In this document: positions 7,467-15,306 of the stretch, piece by piece
How positions within the stretch are numbered: the first letter of the stretch is position 1
Layout of the letters: each line of letters starts with the position of its first letter
Assembly (NCBI GenBank): GCA_024635885.1
Contig: JAGXIA010000028.1
Span: forward strand, 1 to 32,884
Direction: 5' to 3'
From: Helicobacteraceae bacterium
GTDB lineage: Bacteria; Campylobacterota; Campylobacteria; Campylobacterales; Sulfurimonadaceae
Length of the DNA: 32,884 nt
The notes under the pieces: model-generated
The model's input: only the letters and a program-made list of their open reading frames with translations
Told to the model about the DNA's origin: nothing
Databases searched by the model: none
Translations under genes and position numbers: made by a program

Positions 7467-8236
7467 TGACATCTCAATTTGACAGTAAACTGCACTCTAT
7501 GGTTCTAAGCGAAGATGGGAGCTACACTGCCTATTCAAAAGAATATGATGAACATTATCACTCCACGAAAGACGGTGCACTTCATGAGTCACTTGTTAAG
7601 CATGTTCAGCCGGCTTTTAAAACAAAACAAGACCAGAACGAAATCACAATATTAGACATATGCTATGGTCTGGGTTTTAACACTTTAGCGACACTTTATT
7701 ACTACAAAAAGAATAATTTAACTTCAAAGCTAAATATTTACTCTCCTGAATTAGATGCTTCACTTGTAAAATCACTTAAAGATTTCACCTATCCAAAAGA
7801 GTTTGATGAATTTAAAAACATTATTTTAGAGTTAAGTGAAAATGGCATTTATGATGATGAGCTCTGGCATGTGGAAATATTTTTAGGTGATGCAAGAGAG
7901 TACATTCAAACATTTCCACATGCCAAGTTTGACATAGTCTACCAAGATGCATTTTCACCGACTACAAACCCTATTCTTTGGACAAAAGAGTATTTTAGAG
8001 ACATCAGAAATATTATAAAAAAAGATGGCGTGCTAACAACTTATTCAATTGCGCTGGGAGTGAGACTCGCTTTACATGAGAACGAATTTATACTATATTT
8101 GAACAAAGGCGAAAATTTCAGAGATTCAACTGTTGCATCTTTAAGTACACTTGAACAATTTTTATATGTCAATATACAACATAAAATCACCTGCAATCCG
8201 CAAGCTAAATCACTTTCAGATAAAGATACCCTTTAA
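7466..8236 (+). CDS. MnmC N-terminal-type (MnmD-like) tRNA methyltransferase
   Basis: The gene starts with GTG, overlapping the previous TAG by one base. The 256-residue product matches the methyltransferase half of MnmC (DUF752). 'ILDICYGLGFNTLATLYYYK' is the SAM-binding glycine loop and 'DIVYQDAFSPTTNPILWT' is the catalytic signature. In bifunctional MnmC this domain methylates aminomethyl-thiouridine at tRNA wobble position 34 to finish mnm5s2U. The FAD oxidase half is absent here, so it is a stand-alone form. mnmG, which starts that modification, is also in the window but in a separate operon. The gene carries two opposed copies of the CCACATGCC motif 42 bases apart. Confidence 0.85.
   Translation: MTSQFDSKLHSMVLSEDGSYTAYSKEYDEHYHSTKDGALHESLVKHVQPAFKTKQDQNEITILDICYGLGFNTLATLYYYKKNNLTSKLNIYSPELDASLVKSLKDFTYPKEFDEFKNIILELSENGIYDDELWHVEIFLGDAREYIQTFPHAKFDIVYQDAFSPTTNPILWTKEYFRDIRNIIKKDGVLTTYSIALGVRLALHENEFILYLNKGENFRDSTVASLSTLEQFLYVNIQHKITCNPQAKSLSDKDTL
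7866..7874 (-). repeat. CCACATGCC motif copy 4
   Basis: Exact 9-mer on the minus strand (ATTTCCACATGCCAG), read as Trp-His-Val-Glu in the methyltransferase gene. Confidence 0.85.
7916..7924 (+). repeat. CCACATGCC motif copy 5
   Basis: Exact 9-mer on the plus strand (TTTCCACATGCCAAG), read as Pro-His-Ala-Lys in the methyltransferase gene. It is inverted relative to copy 4. Confidence 0.85.
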
Positions 8237-8240
8237 TTTT

Positions 8241-8275
8241 TTAAGTAAATATAATAATTTATTATGTTTACTTAA
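8241..8275. promoter_or_regulatory. 17-bp AT-rich dyad, terminator or operator
   Basis: TTAAGTAAATATAATAA and TTATTATGTTTACTTAA are reverse complements apart from one T-G position, with a single-base loop. It begins five bases after the methyltransferase stop and ends just upstream of the -10 box for the PAS gene. It may end the luxS transcript, act as an operator for the energy-taxis pair, or both. Confidence 0.5.
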
Positions 8276-8285
8276 ATTTATGTGG

Positions 8286-8291
8286 TAGAAT
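8286..8291 (+). promoter_or_regulatory. Candidate -10 box for the PAS/MCP pair
   Basis: TAGAAT lies 32 bases before the ATG at 8323. AGGGG (8309-8313) is the likely ribosome site. Confidence 0.4.
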
Positions 8292-8322
8292 GTCCTTAAA
8301 TAATATATAGGGGCTGAAGAAA

Positions 8323-8706
8323 ATGCAAGAATATGTGTTAAAAAGTGATGACTTTTTAGTTTCACAAACAGATGAAAAAGGTAAAATTATTTTTGCCAAT
8401 GATGATTTTTGTAAAGTAGCCGGATATACTTTAGAGGAACTCGTTGGTCAACCTCATAGTATTGTCCGTCACAAAGACATGCCCCGTGCAGCTTTTAAAG
8501 ATTTATGGGAAACAGCGAAAAGCGGAAAAGTCTGGACAGGCTATGTAAAAAATGCTACTAAAAATGGTGGCTTTTACTGGGTATATGCAACGGTGTATCC
8601 TATGTATGATGAAGTTACACGTAAACAAACATTCATGTCTTGCAGGCGAAAACCGTCTAAACAAGAAGTTGCTGATGCTGAAGCATTATACAAAACATTA
8701 AACTAG
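8323..8706 (+). CDS. Stand-alone PAS protein, Aer-N / CetB-like redox sensor
   Basis: The 127-residue protein is a single PAS domain closely resembling the N-terminus of the Aer energy-taxis receptor. It has 'TDEKGKIIFANDDFCKVAGYTLEELVGQPHSIVRHKDMP', then 'WTGYVKNATKNGGFYWVYATVYP', then a short helical tail starting 'RRKPSKQEV'. In Aer and in Campylobacter CetB this domain binds FAD and reports redox state to a membrane-anchored signalling partner. The gene lies nine bases before an MCP gene with no sensor domain of its own, so the two are very probably a split Aer (CetB + CetA arrangement). FAD binding is inferred from family resemblance. Confidence 0.88.
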   Translation: MQEYVLKSDDFLVSQTDEKGKIIFANDDFCKVAGYTLEELVGQPHSIVRHKDMPRAAFKDLWETAKSGKVWTGYVKNATKNGGFYWVYATVYPMYDEVTRKQTFMSCRRKPSKQEVADAEALYKTLN

Positions 8707-8715
8707 GATGACTTT

Positions 8716-9828
8716 ATGAATACACTACAAAAAAATATTATTTTAGCAATTGCATTTGCTTTATTGATAGCATCACTAATTTTTACAGATTCTACCTTGA
8801 TTCAGATTGTATTGGCGGTTTTAGCCGTTGGTATTGCTATGGCTCTTCAAAATATCTCTACAGGTTCAAACTCGACATTGAAACTAGCTGAAGAGATGAA
8901 TGAGTTATTGGACTTTAAGAAAAATAAAATCACAGTTAACGAGAAAACAACTAACGAAACTGAAGCTGTTTTAAATAAAGCAATAAATACATATCAAGAA
9001 TCAATTGTTGAAGATACTAGAGTTGCAGGTGAAATGGTTTTAATTGCTGATAAAGTTACAAAAGGGCATTACACATGTAGAGTAAATGCAGATAGTAAAA
9101 CACCTTATGTGCACGTACTTAGAAATAGTATGAATAACATGATAAATGCTTCTGAGAAAAATTTAGATAATGCAATTGCTACCCTTAAAAGCTTTTCTGA
9201 AGGTTCATTTAAGACAAGAAGCAGTGTAGATGTTGAAGCTAAAATGGCAGAGCTTTTAAATAACATAAACACTCTTGGTCAATCACTTGAAGACATGAAG
9301 CAAGAAACAAATGATTCAAATAATCAGATTATAGAGTCATCAAAAACTTTAAATACAACAATAGAAAATATTACAAATACGACTATAGTTGAATTTAAAA
9401 ATAGTATAAATTCTATTGTTGATCGAATTCATAAAGTGTCAGAAAAAGAGAATGAGATGGTAGATAACCTGCAGTCTCTTGTTCAAAATGCAAATGAAAC
9501 GAAAACTATTCTGTCAACTATAGGTGATATAGCTGAACAGACAAATCTTTTAGCCCTCAATGCTGCCATAGAAGCAGCACGTGCCGGAGAACATGGTCGT
9601 GGATTTGCAGTTGTTGCTGATGAAGTCAGAAAACTGGCTGAACGTACTCAAAAAAGTTTATCAGAGACTACAGCCACTACAAATGTTCTTATTCAGTCTA
9701 TTTCAGACAGTTCAGATACTTTAAACAAAAATGCGCAGGAAGTTAATGGTATTTCTGATGCTGTTAATGATGTAAGTAGTAAGATGGATGAAATCATTGA
9801 TACTTTAAACAGCTTGTCTAATTCTTAA
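8716..9828 (+). CDS. Methyl-accepting chemotaxis protein without periplasmic domain, CetA-like
   Basis: The 370-residue protein has two adjacent membrane helices (about residues 7-23 and 27-45) separated by only a few residues, so it has no periplasmic sensor. Two HAMP-like segments follow (about 100-150 and 150-200, the second with '[14 protein letters not shown]'), then an MCP coiled coil. The hairpin tip '[23 protein letters not shown]' at about residues 275-297 is the CheA/CheW-contacting region. It should couple the PAS protein upstream to the chemotaxis kinase. AGGATGA precedes the ATG. There is no C-terminal CheR tether pentapeptide. A perfect 14-bp terminator hairpin begins two bases after the stop. 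Confidence 0.92.
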   Translation: MNTLQKNIILAIAFALLIASLIFTDSTLIQIVLAVLAVGIAMALQNISTGSNSTLKLAEEMNELLDFKKNKITVNEKTTNETEAVLNKAINTYQESIVEDTRVAGEMVLIADKVTKGHYTCRVNADSKTPYVHVLRNSMNNMINASEKNLDNAIATLKSFSEGSFKTRSSVDVEAKMAELLNNINTLGQSLEDMKQETNDSNNQIIESSKTLNTTIENITNTTIVEFKNSINSIVDRIHKVSEKENEMVDNLQSLVQNANETKTILSTIGDIAEQTNLLALNAAIEAARAGEHGRGFAVVADEVRKLAERTQKSLSETTATTNVLIQSISDSSDTLNKNAQEVNGISDAVNDVSSKMDEIIDTLNSLSNS

Positions 9829-9830
9829 TT

Positions 9831-9872
9831 AAATTAAAGCACAGTAGTACATTTTATTCTGTGCTTTAATTT
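9831..9872. terminator. Bidirectional terminator between the MCP gene and recQ
   Basis: AAATTAAAGCACAG (9831-9844) and CTGTGCTTTAATTT (9859-9872) are perfect reverse complements, A-rich on one side and T-rich on the other, so they serve both strands. The right arm overlaps the last codon and stop of recQ. Confidence 0.85.
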
Positions 9873-11656
9873 ATAACGCACAAGAATTCCTCTCCATACT
9901 GTTCAAACTTTTTCTCTCCAACGCCATTTACTTTTAGCATCGAAGCTTTGTCGAAAGGTTTCTCACTCGCCAAATACTTTAAAGTTTTATCACCAAAAAT
10001 TATGTATGCCGGCACACCTAACTCTTTTGCTAATGTAGCTCTTTTAGTACGCAGCATTTCAAATAGATTTTCATCATACTCAAAGTCTTCTTTTTGTTTG
10101 ACTTTTTTCTCTTTAGGAGATGAGACTTCAAGTCTTGAAGATTTTATATTTATGCTCATTTGACCTTTTAGTACCTTAATAGCGATATCTGTAAGTTTCA
10201 AAACGCTGAATTCTCCGATATGCAAGACTTTTAGCTCTAAAAGACGCTCCAAAACCACAAACCACTCTTTTTTACTTAAGTGTGTTCCTATGTTATATAC
10301 AGATAATTTCTCGGCGTCGTTTGCTAAAAGTTTTTGCTCTTTTGAACCTCTAAGTACATCAATGATATAGTTCTTTCCAAAACTCTGCTCGGTTTTATAA
10401 ATAGCACTCAAAATCATCTGGGATTCTTTACTTATATCTTGTCTTGATACATCTGACTGTTGACAGTTGTCACATCTGTCTTTACAGTCCTCAAGCGTAT
10501 CATCGAAGTACTCTGCGAGCTGTTTATGAAAACAGATCTCACTTGTTGCAAATTTGTATATACCATCTATTTTTGCGTCGAGATGTTCTTTGTACTCTGG
10601 GTTTGAAATATCATTTAAAAAGCGTTTTTGCAAGACCATATCCGCAGCATTAAAAAGTAGCAGTGTCTCACTGTCTTCACCGTCACGCCCGGCACGCCCA
10701 ATCTCTTGGTAGTAGTTTTCCTGGGACTTTGGCAATGATAAATGGGCAACAAAGCGAATATCACTTTTATCAATCCCCATCCCAAAAGCTATAGTGGCAA
10801 CCATAATATTTACATTATCATTTACAAAAATTTTAAAGTTATTTTCTCTTACATGTTGTGGAAGTCCGGCATGATAAGGGAGTGCTTTATGGCCTTGTAA
10901 GTTAAGGTATACACTTACATCTTCAGCTTTTTTGCGAGAACTGACATAGATTATGCCACTCTCGTCTTTATGGCGTGTTAAAAAACTTTGCAGTTGTGCA
11001 TAGCCGTTTGTAATTCGTCTCTCAGCAGATATAAAAATATTTTTTCGAAATATTTTCCCCTTTAAAACTTTGGGGTCGCGTAGACGAAGTTCTCTGACAA
11101 TATCATCGGTAACATGATTAGTAGAAGTCGCTGTAAAAGCACAAATAGCTGTATCTGGAAAATTCGCTTTTAGGTTTCCCAAAGCTCTGTAATCGTCTCT
11201 AAACTCATGACCCCACTGCGAGATACAGTGCGCTTCATCTACAACAAAAAAGTTTATATTGAGAGTTCTTAAAAGATTAAGAGTCGAGTGTGTATTTAAT
11301 CTCTCTGGAGAAAGGTAAAGAAATTTCAACTCCCCGTTTCGAGCTTTTTGTATAATCTCTTCTACATCATCACGTGACTGTGCAGATGAAATCATGTCCG
11401 CACTGATTTGTTGTGCTTTAAGTGAAGCTATCTGGTCTTGCATAAGTGCAATTAGAGGAGAAACGACTATACTTATGCCATCTTTTATAAGTGTTGGGAG
11501 TTGATAAACAAGGGATTTTCCGCCGCCGGTAGGAAGTATCATAAGCAAATCACGATTTTCTAAGACGGTGTCAATGCCATCTTCTTGGAGTGCTCTAAAA
11601 TCATTATGACCAAAAATATCTTTTAAAACTTTATATTTTGCTTCTTTATTTGGCAT
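9866..11656 (-). CDS. recQ: ATP-dependent DNA helicase RecQ
   Basis: The 596-residue protein has all three RecQ parts. The helicase core has Walker A 'LPTGGGKS', Walker B 'VVDEAHCISQWGHEFR' and motif VI 'QEIGRAGRDGE'. A zinc-binding RQC region has cysteines in 'CFHKQLA ... CKDRCDNC'. A C-terminal HRDC domain carries 'ASMLKVNGVGEKKFEQYGEEF'. It unwinds branched DNA in recombination and repair. It lies 7 bases downstream of ribE on the same strand and probably shares its transcript. The ATG at 11656 sits inside a CCACATGCC motif, and no strong Shine-Dalgarno is visible upstream, so its translation may rely on coupling to ribE. Confidence 0.96.
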   Translation of the reverse strand: MPNKEAKYKVLKDIFGHNDFRALQEDGIDTVLENRDLLMILPTGGGKSLVYQLPTLIKDGISIVVSPLIALMQDQIASLKAQQISADMISSAQSRDDVEEIIQKARNGELKFLYLSPERLNTHSTLNLLRTLNINFFVVDEAHCISQWGHEFRDDYRALGNLKANFPDTAICAFTATSTNHVTDDIVRELRLRDPKVLKGKIFRKNIFISAERRITNGYAQLQSFLTRHKDESGIIYVSSRKKAEDVSVYLNLQGHKALPYHAGLPQHVRENNFKIFVNDNVNIMVATIAFGMGIDKSDIRFVAHLSLPKSQENYYQEIGRAGRDGEDSETLLLFNAADMVLQKRFLNDISNPEYKEHLDAKIDGIYKFATSEICFHKQLAEYFDDTLEDCKDRCDNCQQSDVSRQDISKESQMILSAIYKTEQSFGKNYIIDVLRGSKEQKLLANDAEKLSVYNIGTHLSKKEWFVVLERLLELKVLHIGEFSVLKLTDIAIKVLKGQMSINIKSSRLEVSSPKEKKVKQKEDFEYDENLFEMLRTKRATLAKELGVPAYIIFGDKTLKYLASEKPFDKASMLKVNGVGEKKFEQYGEEFLCVIN

Positions 11657-11660
11657 GTGG
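11652..11660 (-). repeat. CCACATGCC motif copy 6, over the recQ start codon
   Basis: Exact 9-mer (AGTTCCACATGCCAA) whose ATG is the recQ start codon. Confidence 0.85.
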
Positions 11661-11663
11661 AAC

Positions 11664-12287
11664 TTAATACTGTGCCGTCATAGAATCAACTGCATCCCAA
11701 GTGAGAGTATCTGTTTTTGAAGAAGTTTGGTGAGCAATGATGTGAGAGACATATCTGGCAAACATATCTGTTTCAACATTGACTTTTGAACCTTTATGGT
11801 AGTTTTTAAAGAGTGTTTCTTTCATAGTATAAGGAATAATGGTGAGTCTAAAAACAGTTCCCTTAACATCATTTACTGTTAAGCTGACTCCGTCTATGGT
11901 AATTGAGCCTTTTGGAACTATGAAAGGAATTGATTTTTTGTCAACTTCAATAAAAACATCAAAAGAGTTTCCATTGTTTTTTATATCTTTTATGGTGCCC
12001 AGAGTGTCGATGTGCCCTTGTACCACATGCCCTTCAAACCTGTCTCCCATCATCATAGCAGGTTCTATATGAACTTCATTCTTATAATTTTCCATCGCTA
12101 AAAGTTTCTGGCTCTCAGGAGAGAGCTCTACACTGAAACCATCGCCTAAAACTTTTACAACAGTTAAACATGCGCCATTAATAGCTATAGAGTCGCCAAG
12201 TTTAGCTTTGTGTTTTGCTCGAATACTCAGCGTACTGCCTGAGAGACTTTTGACATTGGCAATTTCTTTTATGAGTCCTGTGAACAA
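11664..12287 (-). CDS. ribE: Riboflavin synthase, alpha subunit
   Basis: The 207-residue protein begins MFTGLIKEIANV, the near-invariant start of riboflavin synthase. It has two lumazine-binding repeats: 'DSIAINGACLTVVKV ... GHVVQGHIDT' and 'GSITIDGVSLTVNDV'. The C-terminus ends 'YVSHIIAHQTSSKTD...'. It dismutates two 6,7-dimethyl-8-ribityllumazine molecules to riboflavin. The start codon is TTG (12285-12287), supported by AAAGGAAA upstream and the fixed N-terminal sequence. It sits between a Sel1 protein gene and recQ on the minus strand, and no other rib genes are nearby. Confidence 0.96.
   Translation of the reverse strand: MFTGLIKEIANVKSLSGSTLSIRAKHKAKLGDSIAINGACLTVVKVLGDGFSVELSPESQKLLAMENYKNEVHIEPAMMMGDRFEGHVVQGHIDTLGTIKDIKNNGNSFDVFIEVDKKSIPFIVPKGSITIDGVSLTVNDVKGTVFRLTIIPYTMKETLFKNYHKGSKVNVETDMFARYVSHIIAHQTSSKTDTLTWDAVDSMTAQY
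12023..12031 (+). repeat. CCACATGCC motif copy 7
   Basis: Exact 9-mer (GTACCACATGCCCTT), antisense within ribE in the conserved Gly-His-Val-Val segment. The flanks are atypical, so this copy may be fortuitous. Confidence 0.7.
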
Positions 12288-12337
12288 GTGTTTCCTTTAA
12301 GTAAATAAGTGTCGATAAAGTTGGATGTAAATAGATT

Positions 12338-13024
12338 CTAAAAGACTATTTTTCCACCTTCTTGCAAACCTCTGATGATATTTTTCGCTTTTTCATGACC
12401 CGCATAAGCAGCTTTTCTACAGTAGTCAAGTGCAGTGTCATTATTCATCTCACAGCCAATACCTTGATCATAAAGAAGACCTAAATTATACAAACCCTCA
12501 GCTAGTCCACCATCTGCAGCTTTTTTAAAGCAGATAAAACATCTGTTCTCATCAAGAGGAACTCCATGACCTTCTTTATACAAAGCACCAAGATTATTGA
12601 AAGACTCTAAATGTCCGCGTTTTGCTCCTTCTTCGTACCAAAAAGCGGCCTCACTAAAGTTTTGCATACAGCCTAAGCCACGTTCAAGCATAAGAGCCAC
12701 TTCATACATAGCTGGCGGTACTTCTCTTGTTGCTGCTTCCATATGCAGTTCATGAGCTTTAAACTGGTCGTGTTGCACCCCGCCTATACCGTTTTCATAC
12801 AAAATTCCAAGATTGAAAAGTGCATACGGTTGTTTAGCCTCTGCCGCTTTTGTGTAAAGCTCTAGAGTCCTAGCATCATCTTTTTGACATCCTTGCTCTT
12901 TTTGATGCATGTATGCTAAAGATGTTTGAGCGTCAGCATTGCCTTGCTCAGCTAGTTTAGAATATAGTCTGTGCGCAGTTGTAAAGTCTCCTGCATTGTA
13001 GGCATTATGTGCTTCTTGTATCAT
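12338..13024 (-). CDS. Sel1-repeat (TPR-like) protein, cytosolic
   Basis: The 228-residue protein consists almost wholly of Sel1 repeats of about 36 residues. Examples are 'ADAQTSLAYMHQKEQGCQKD', 'PYALFNLGILYENGIGG' and 'AEGLYNLGLLYDQGIGC'. Five to six units are visible. Such solenoids mediate protein-protein contacts. There is no signal peptide, unlike the secreted Helicobacter cysteine-rich Sel1 proteins, so I place it in the cytosol. Several units carry one Cys near the turn. The start overlaps by one base (TAATG) the end of a short alternative-frame reading frame extending from the upstream small gene. The partner is unknown. Confidence 0.88.
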   Translation of the reverse strand: MIQEAHNAYNAGDFTTAHRLYSKLAEQGNADAQTSLAYMHQKEQGCQKDDARTLELYTKAAEAKQPYALFNLGILYENGIGGVQHDQFKAHELHMEAATREVPPAMYEVALMLERGLGCMQNFSEAAFWYEEGAKRGHLESFNNLGALYKEGHGVPLDENRCFICFKKAADGGLAEGLYNLGLLYDQGIGCEMNNDTALDYCRKAAYAGHEKAKNIIRGLQEGGKIVF

Positions 13025-13083
13025 TATTCAGTCTCCGATTCTGCATTTAGTGCATCACTGTATTGAGCTTTAGCTCTTTTCAT
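13024..13083 (-). other. 19-codon reading frame continuing the upstream small gene in another frame
   Basis: On the minus strand an ATG at 13083 opens MKRAKAQYSDALNAESETE and stops in a TAATG overlap with the Sel1 gene. It runs directly on from the 13070-13297 gene in a different frame, and the junction is GAAAATGAAAAGAGC. One extra A in the AAAA run would fuse the two. It may be a real leader peptide, a programmed frameshift product or a sequencing or mutational frameshift. Confidence 0.4.
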
Positions 13084-13297
13084 TTTCTGTTCTTATAGGT
13101 TGTCTAAAAGTAATTTTATTGCCTTTAGCCGCAGCTTTGGCTTTTCTTATTTTTTCGATTAAATCAGCTTTTGTACTGAGGCGATTTTCTCTAGTATCAT
13201 GCTCAGAACTACCGTCAATTTTCTCATCATATTCTATGATTTCGGGTACGTAATCTTCAAATAAGTCTTTGCTAGATGCTTGTTTTTTTTTACTCAT
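13070..13297 (-). CDS. Small highly charged hypothetical protein
   Basis: The ORF-track start (13345) is rejected in favour of the ATG at 13297, which has AAGG upstream and begins MSKKKQASSKDLFEDYVPEI. That gives 75 residues, very rich in Lys, Glu and Asp, without a hydrophobic core, so probably largely disordered. I do not recognise it. The central part, 'TKADLIEKIRKAKAAAKGN', could form a basic amphipathic helix that binds nucleic acid or a partner, but this is inference. It ends '...RTENEKS', and a single-base frame change would extend it by about 17 residues right up to the Sel1 start. It is divergent from mnmG. Confidence 0.6.
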   Translation of the reverse strand: MSKKKQASSKDLFEDYVPEIIEYDEKIDGSSEHDTRENRLSTKADLIEKIRKAKAAAKGNKITFRQPIRTENEKS

Positions 13298-13428
13298 CTT
13301 AAAAACCTTGATTAATTTAATATATATTATGCAAATGATACTCAAAAATGATAAAATTCGCCTAAAGAAAATCGAACACTCTTTTATTATTAGAGTAAAT
13401 AGAAAGAACCGAGTTTAGGAAAAAATTT
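13298..13428. promoter_or_regulatory. Divergent promoter region between the small charged gene and mnmG
   Basis: This 131-base AT-rich spacer holds GATAAAAT (13350-13357) on the plus strand, a plausible -10 for mnmG, and AT-rich CATAATATAT-type sequence on the minus strand. TTTAGGAAAAAA is the mnmG ribosome site. Confidence 0.35.
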
Positions 13429-15306
13429 ATGAATTATGATGTAATTGTTGTAGGTGGCGGTCATGCCGGTGTAGAAGCGGCTCTCGCCTCGGCACGAATG
13501 GGTAATAAAACTTTGATGATATCGATGCTCGCCGAAAATGTGGGTGCTACAAGTTGTAACCCAGCTGTCGGTGGTTTAGCTAAAGGGCATTTAGTCCGTG
13601 AACTTGATGCACTTGGCGGAGAAATGGGACTGATAACTGATGCAGCGGGTATACAGTTTCGCATACTTAATCAAACAAAAGGTCCGGCTGTTCGTGGAAG
13701 TCGTGCTCAAATTGATATGGATAAATATCGTGTAATAGCCAGAAATACAGTTTTAAATACCAAAAATTTGGATCTTGCTCAAGAGATGGTTGAGAGCTTG
13801 ATTATAGAGGGAGAAACTGTTACTGGTGTTAAAACAGACCTTCTTAATGAATACAGTGCCAAAAAAGTAATTATTACAAGCGGAACATTTTTAAAAGGCA
13901 TTATTCACATCGGTGAAGTTCAGCAAATTGGCGGTCGTTTTGGTGAGCAGACAAGTATTGGACTGAGTGATTCATTGAGAGATGATTGTGGTTTAACAAT
14001 TGGACGATTAAAGACAGGAACATGTGCAAGAATTGACAGTTCTTCTATAGACTTTTCAGTTATGGAAGAGCAGGGTGGTGACGCGCTTCCTAACCCTTTT
14101 AGTTTTCGTACAAATCGCGAAGAATTCAGAACCACAAAGAAACAACTTCCTTGCTATATTGCATACACAAATGAAGATACTCACTCTATTATCTCATCAA
14201 ATTTTTACAGAGCTCCACTCTTTACAGGTCAGATAGCAGGCAAAAGCCCTCGATACTGCCCGAGTATTGAAGACAAAGTAAGTAAATTTGCAGACAAAGA
14301 CAGACACCACCTTTTCATTGAACCACAAACTATGGACAATACAGAGTGTTATATAAATGGTATGAGCACATCACTTCCACCAGAAGTGCAACGACAGATG
14401 ATTCACTCTGTTCTTGGGATGGAAAATGCGAAGATTGTTCGTTATGGTTATGCCATAGAATATGATTTTGTAGACCCAAGAGAGCTTAAACACTCTTTGG
14501 AGACTAAAAAAATAAAAGGTCTTTATTTAGCTGGTCAGATAAATGGAACAACTGGTTACGAAGAAGCAGCTGCACAGGGAATTATGGCAGGAATCAATGC
14601 CTCCCTTTCTTTGCAAGGCAAAGAGCCTTTAATTCTTAGACGTGATGAAGCTTACATAGGTGTATTAATAGATGATTTAGTTACAAAAGGTACGAATGAG
14701 CCTTACAGAATGTTTACTTCTCGTGCAGAATACAGACTTCTTCTTCGTGAAGAATCAGCTGACACAAGATTAGGTCATTACGGACATGCCTTAGGTCTTA
14801 TTGATGATGCAACTTATGAAAAAATTAAACTCAAAGATAAACAAATAAAAGCAGGAGCACTACTCTTGGAAGAGACAAAATATACTCCAAATAAAGAGTT
14901 TATTGCCTTTCTTGAGAGTATGGATGAGGTGGCTATAAAAGACATCTCTACTGCGCAGCAGTTAATCGCGAGAAAGAGTTTTGATATTGATAAAATGATT
15001 AAACTACTACCGGAATTGGACATTTATGATGAGTACATAAAAGAAGAGATTTTAGTAGAAGGTAAATACGCACGCTATATTGAAAAACAGAGTGAAGAGA
15101 TTGAGAGAATGAAAAAGTATCTTAAAATTGCTATTCCTGCAGATTTTGATTTTAAAATCGTTAGCGGACTTAGTAGAGAGATAGTTGAAAAACTAGAGTC
15201 TTTTAACCCTCCTACTCTCCAAGCGGCACTGGGAATCAGCGGAATAACTCCGGCAGCTATAGAAATACTGCACATATATATAAAAATCGCAAAGAGAAAT
15301 AGCTAG
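13429..15306 (+). CDS. mnmG: tRNA uridine-5-carboxymethylaminomethyl modification enzyme MnmG (GidA)
   Basis: The 625-residue protein has the expected length for MnmG. The N-terminal FAD-binding motif is '[19 protein letters not shown]', followed by '[26 protein letters not shown]' and '[19 protein letters not shown]'. The redox-active cysteine regions include '[12 protein letters not shown]'. With MnmE it builds the cmnm5/nm5 group on U34 of certain tRNAs, using FAD and methylene-tetrahydrofolate. The next gene starts on the base after its stop, so the two are co-transcribed. The MnmC-like methyltransferase at 7466 would act later in the same modification. Confidence 0.97.
   Translation: MNYDVIVVGGGHAGVEAALASARMGNKTLMISMLAENVGATSCNPAVGGLAKGHLVRELDALGGEMGLITDAAGIQFRILNQTKGPAVRGSRAQIDMDKYRVIARNTVLNTKNLDLAQEMVESLIIEGETVTGVKTDLLNEYSAKKVIITSGTFLKGIIHIGEVQQIGGRFGEQTSIGLSDSLRDDCGLTIGRLKTGTCARIDSSSIDFSVMEEQGGDALPNPFSFRTNREEFRTTKKQLPCYIAYTNEDTHSIISSNFYRAPLFTGQIAGKSPRYCPSIEDKVSKFADKDRHHLFIEPQTMDNTECYINGMSTSLPPEVQRQMIHSVLGMENAKIVRYGYAIEYDFVDPRELKHSLETKKIKGLYLAGQINGTTGYEEAAAQGIMAGINASLSLQGKEPLILRRDEAYIGVLIDDLVTKGTNEPYRMFTSRAEYRLLLREESADTRLGHYGHALGLIDDATYEKIKLKDKQIKAGALLLEETKYTPNKEFIAFLESMDEVAIKDISTAQQLIARKSFDIDKMIKLLPELDIYDEYIKEEILVEGKYARYIEKQSEEIERMKKYLKIAIPADFDFKIVSGLSREIVEKLESFNPPTLQAALGISGITPAAIEILHIYIKIAKRNS

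Noticed and set aside
13920-14135. Minus-strand ORFs within mnmG and other long genes
   Set aside because: They are antisense shadows with Ser/Leu/Ile-rich composition and no ribosome sites, and they overlap recognised genes.
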